From Cololabis saira (lineage: Eukaryota; Chordata; Actinopteri; Beloniformes; Belonidae): DNA of 64,000 nt. The notes below the pieces were generated by a model, which searched no databases, was not told where the DNA came from, and was given only the letters and a program-made list of their open reading frames with translations. The DNA lies in assembly GCF_033807715.1 (NCBI RefSeq), contig NC_084601.1:1519001-1583000 (forward strand), in the 5' to 3' direction. The translations under genes and the position numbers were made by a program. Below, piece by piece: positions 63,698-64,000 of this stretch; position 1 is the stretch's first letter, and each line of letters starts with the position of its first letter.

Positions 63698-64000
63698 TAT
63701 GTATTATTCCATCCATCCATCTTCTTCCACTTATCTGTTCCCGGGTCGCGGGGGCAGCAGTCTCAGCAGAGATGCCCAGACTTCCTTCCTCCAGCTCTTC
63801 TTCCTCCATCTCTTCCTCCTCCAGCTCTTCTTCCTCCATCTCTTCCTCCTCCAGCTCTTCTTCCTCCAGCTCTTCTTCCTCCAGCTCTTCTTCCACCATC
63901 TCTTCCTCCTCCAGCTCTTCTTCCTCCAGCTCCTCCTTCCTCCAGCTCCTCCTTCCTCCAGCTCTTCTTCCTCCAGCTCTTCCTTCCTCCAGCTCCTCCT
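63698..64000 (-). mobile_element. Rex3/RTE-type LINE 3' end with expanded GAGGAAGAGCT coding repeat
   Basis: On the minus strand, just before the (GATG)n tail at 63719-63708, one frame reads EVWASLLRLLPPRPGNR, the ORF2 C-terminus I associate with fish RTE/Rex3 elements. Immediately upstream (63780-64000, continuing off the window) is a degenerate 15/30-bp tandem repeat of GGAGGAAGAAGAGCT units, which expands the acidic ELEE codons that normally precede that C-terminus. Clade naming is from memory. Confidence 0.6.

Noticed and set aside
63678..63899. Glutamate-rich minus-strand protein
   Set aside because: It is a degenerate GGAGGAAGAAGAGCT tandem repeat running into a LINE 3' end in the wrong frame.

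Overview
This window is vertebrate genomic DNA, almost certainly from a teleost fish. It has long genes split by GT-AG introns, dense dinucleotide microsatellites, and fish-type DNA transposons, LINEs and SINEs in nearly every intron. Nothing prokaryotic is present. The species cannot be named from the sequence alone.

Four protein-coding genes lie head to tail on the + strand. (1) gon4l (CDS 2120-24304, 25 coding exons, 1339 aa), a nuclear transcriptional regulator, sits behind a CpG-rich non-coding first exon with twin CRE sites. (2) A PDIA3/ERp57-like ER thiol oxidoreductase (27387-34156, 13 exons, 492 aa) has a normal CGHC first active site but an aberrant CQHC second site. (3) cct3, the gamma subunit of the TRiC/CCT chaperonin (46019-56302, 14 exons, 540 aa), has a GC-box/CCAAT/heat-shock-element promoter. 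(4) The 5' part of glmp (59120 to beyond the window), a lysosomal membrane glycoprotein, has an exact TFEB/CLEAR palindrome 28 bp upstream of its ATG. From memory, GON4L, CCT3 and GLMP all map to human 1q22, so the block looks like old synteny with a PDIA3-like gene between gon4l and cct3. All exon joins were made by hand from splice signals, and every total length is divisible by three. The four genes do not form one pathway; the two middle ones are both protein-folding factors.

The most striking feature is a 7.8-kb minisatellite (36441-44226) of about 340 copies of a 23-bp unit between the PDIA3-like gene and cct3. Both flanks of the array read in frame as consecutive parts of one LINE reverse-transcriptase ORF: ...VLTNI-RKLDHITP on the left and RKLDHITP-VMKSLHWLPV on the right. 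The satellite was therefore born by tandem amplification of a 23-bp segment inside a retrotransposon gene. It later grew by block duplications of 690, 644 and 1490 bp that can be read from rare variant units. Because 23 is not a multiple of 3, the sense strand is nearly stop-free in all three frames, which produces spurious ORFs of up to 1859 codons.

The remaining non-coding DNA is a record of transposition. There are eleven copies of one ~365-bp palindromic TA-flanked MITE, hAT elements with 8-bp target duplications, and PIF/Harbinger-like MITEs with TWA duplications. TTAA-flanked piggyBac-like and Kolobok-like elements, long palindromes, LINE 3' ends of several clades and tRNA-derived SINEs complete the set. 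cct3 intron 9 holds a four-level nest (SINE, then hAT, then TTAA element, then Harbinger MITE). A second copy of the third layer, at 4061-5348, shows the exact empty site of the fourth.
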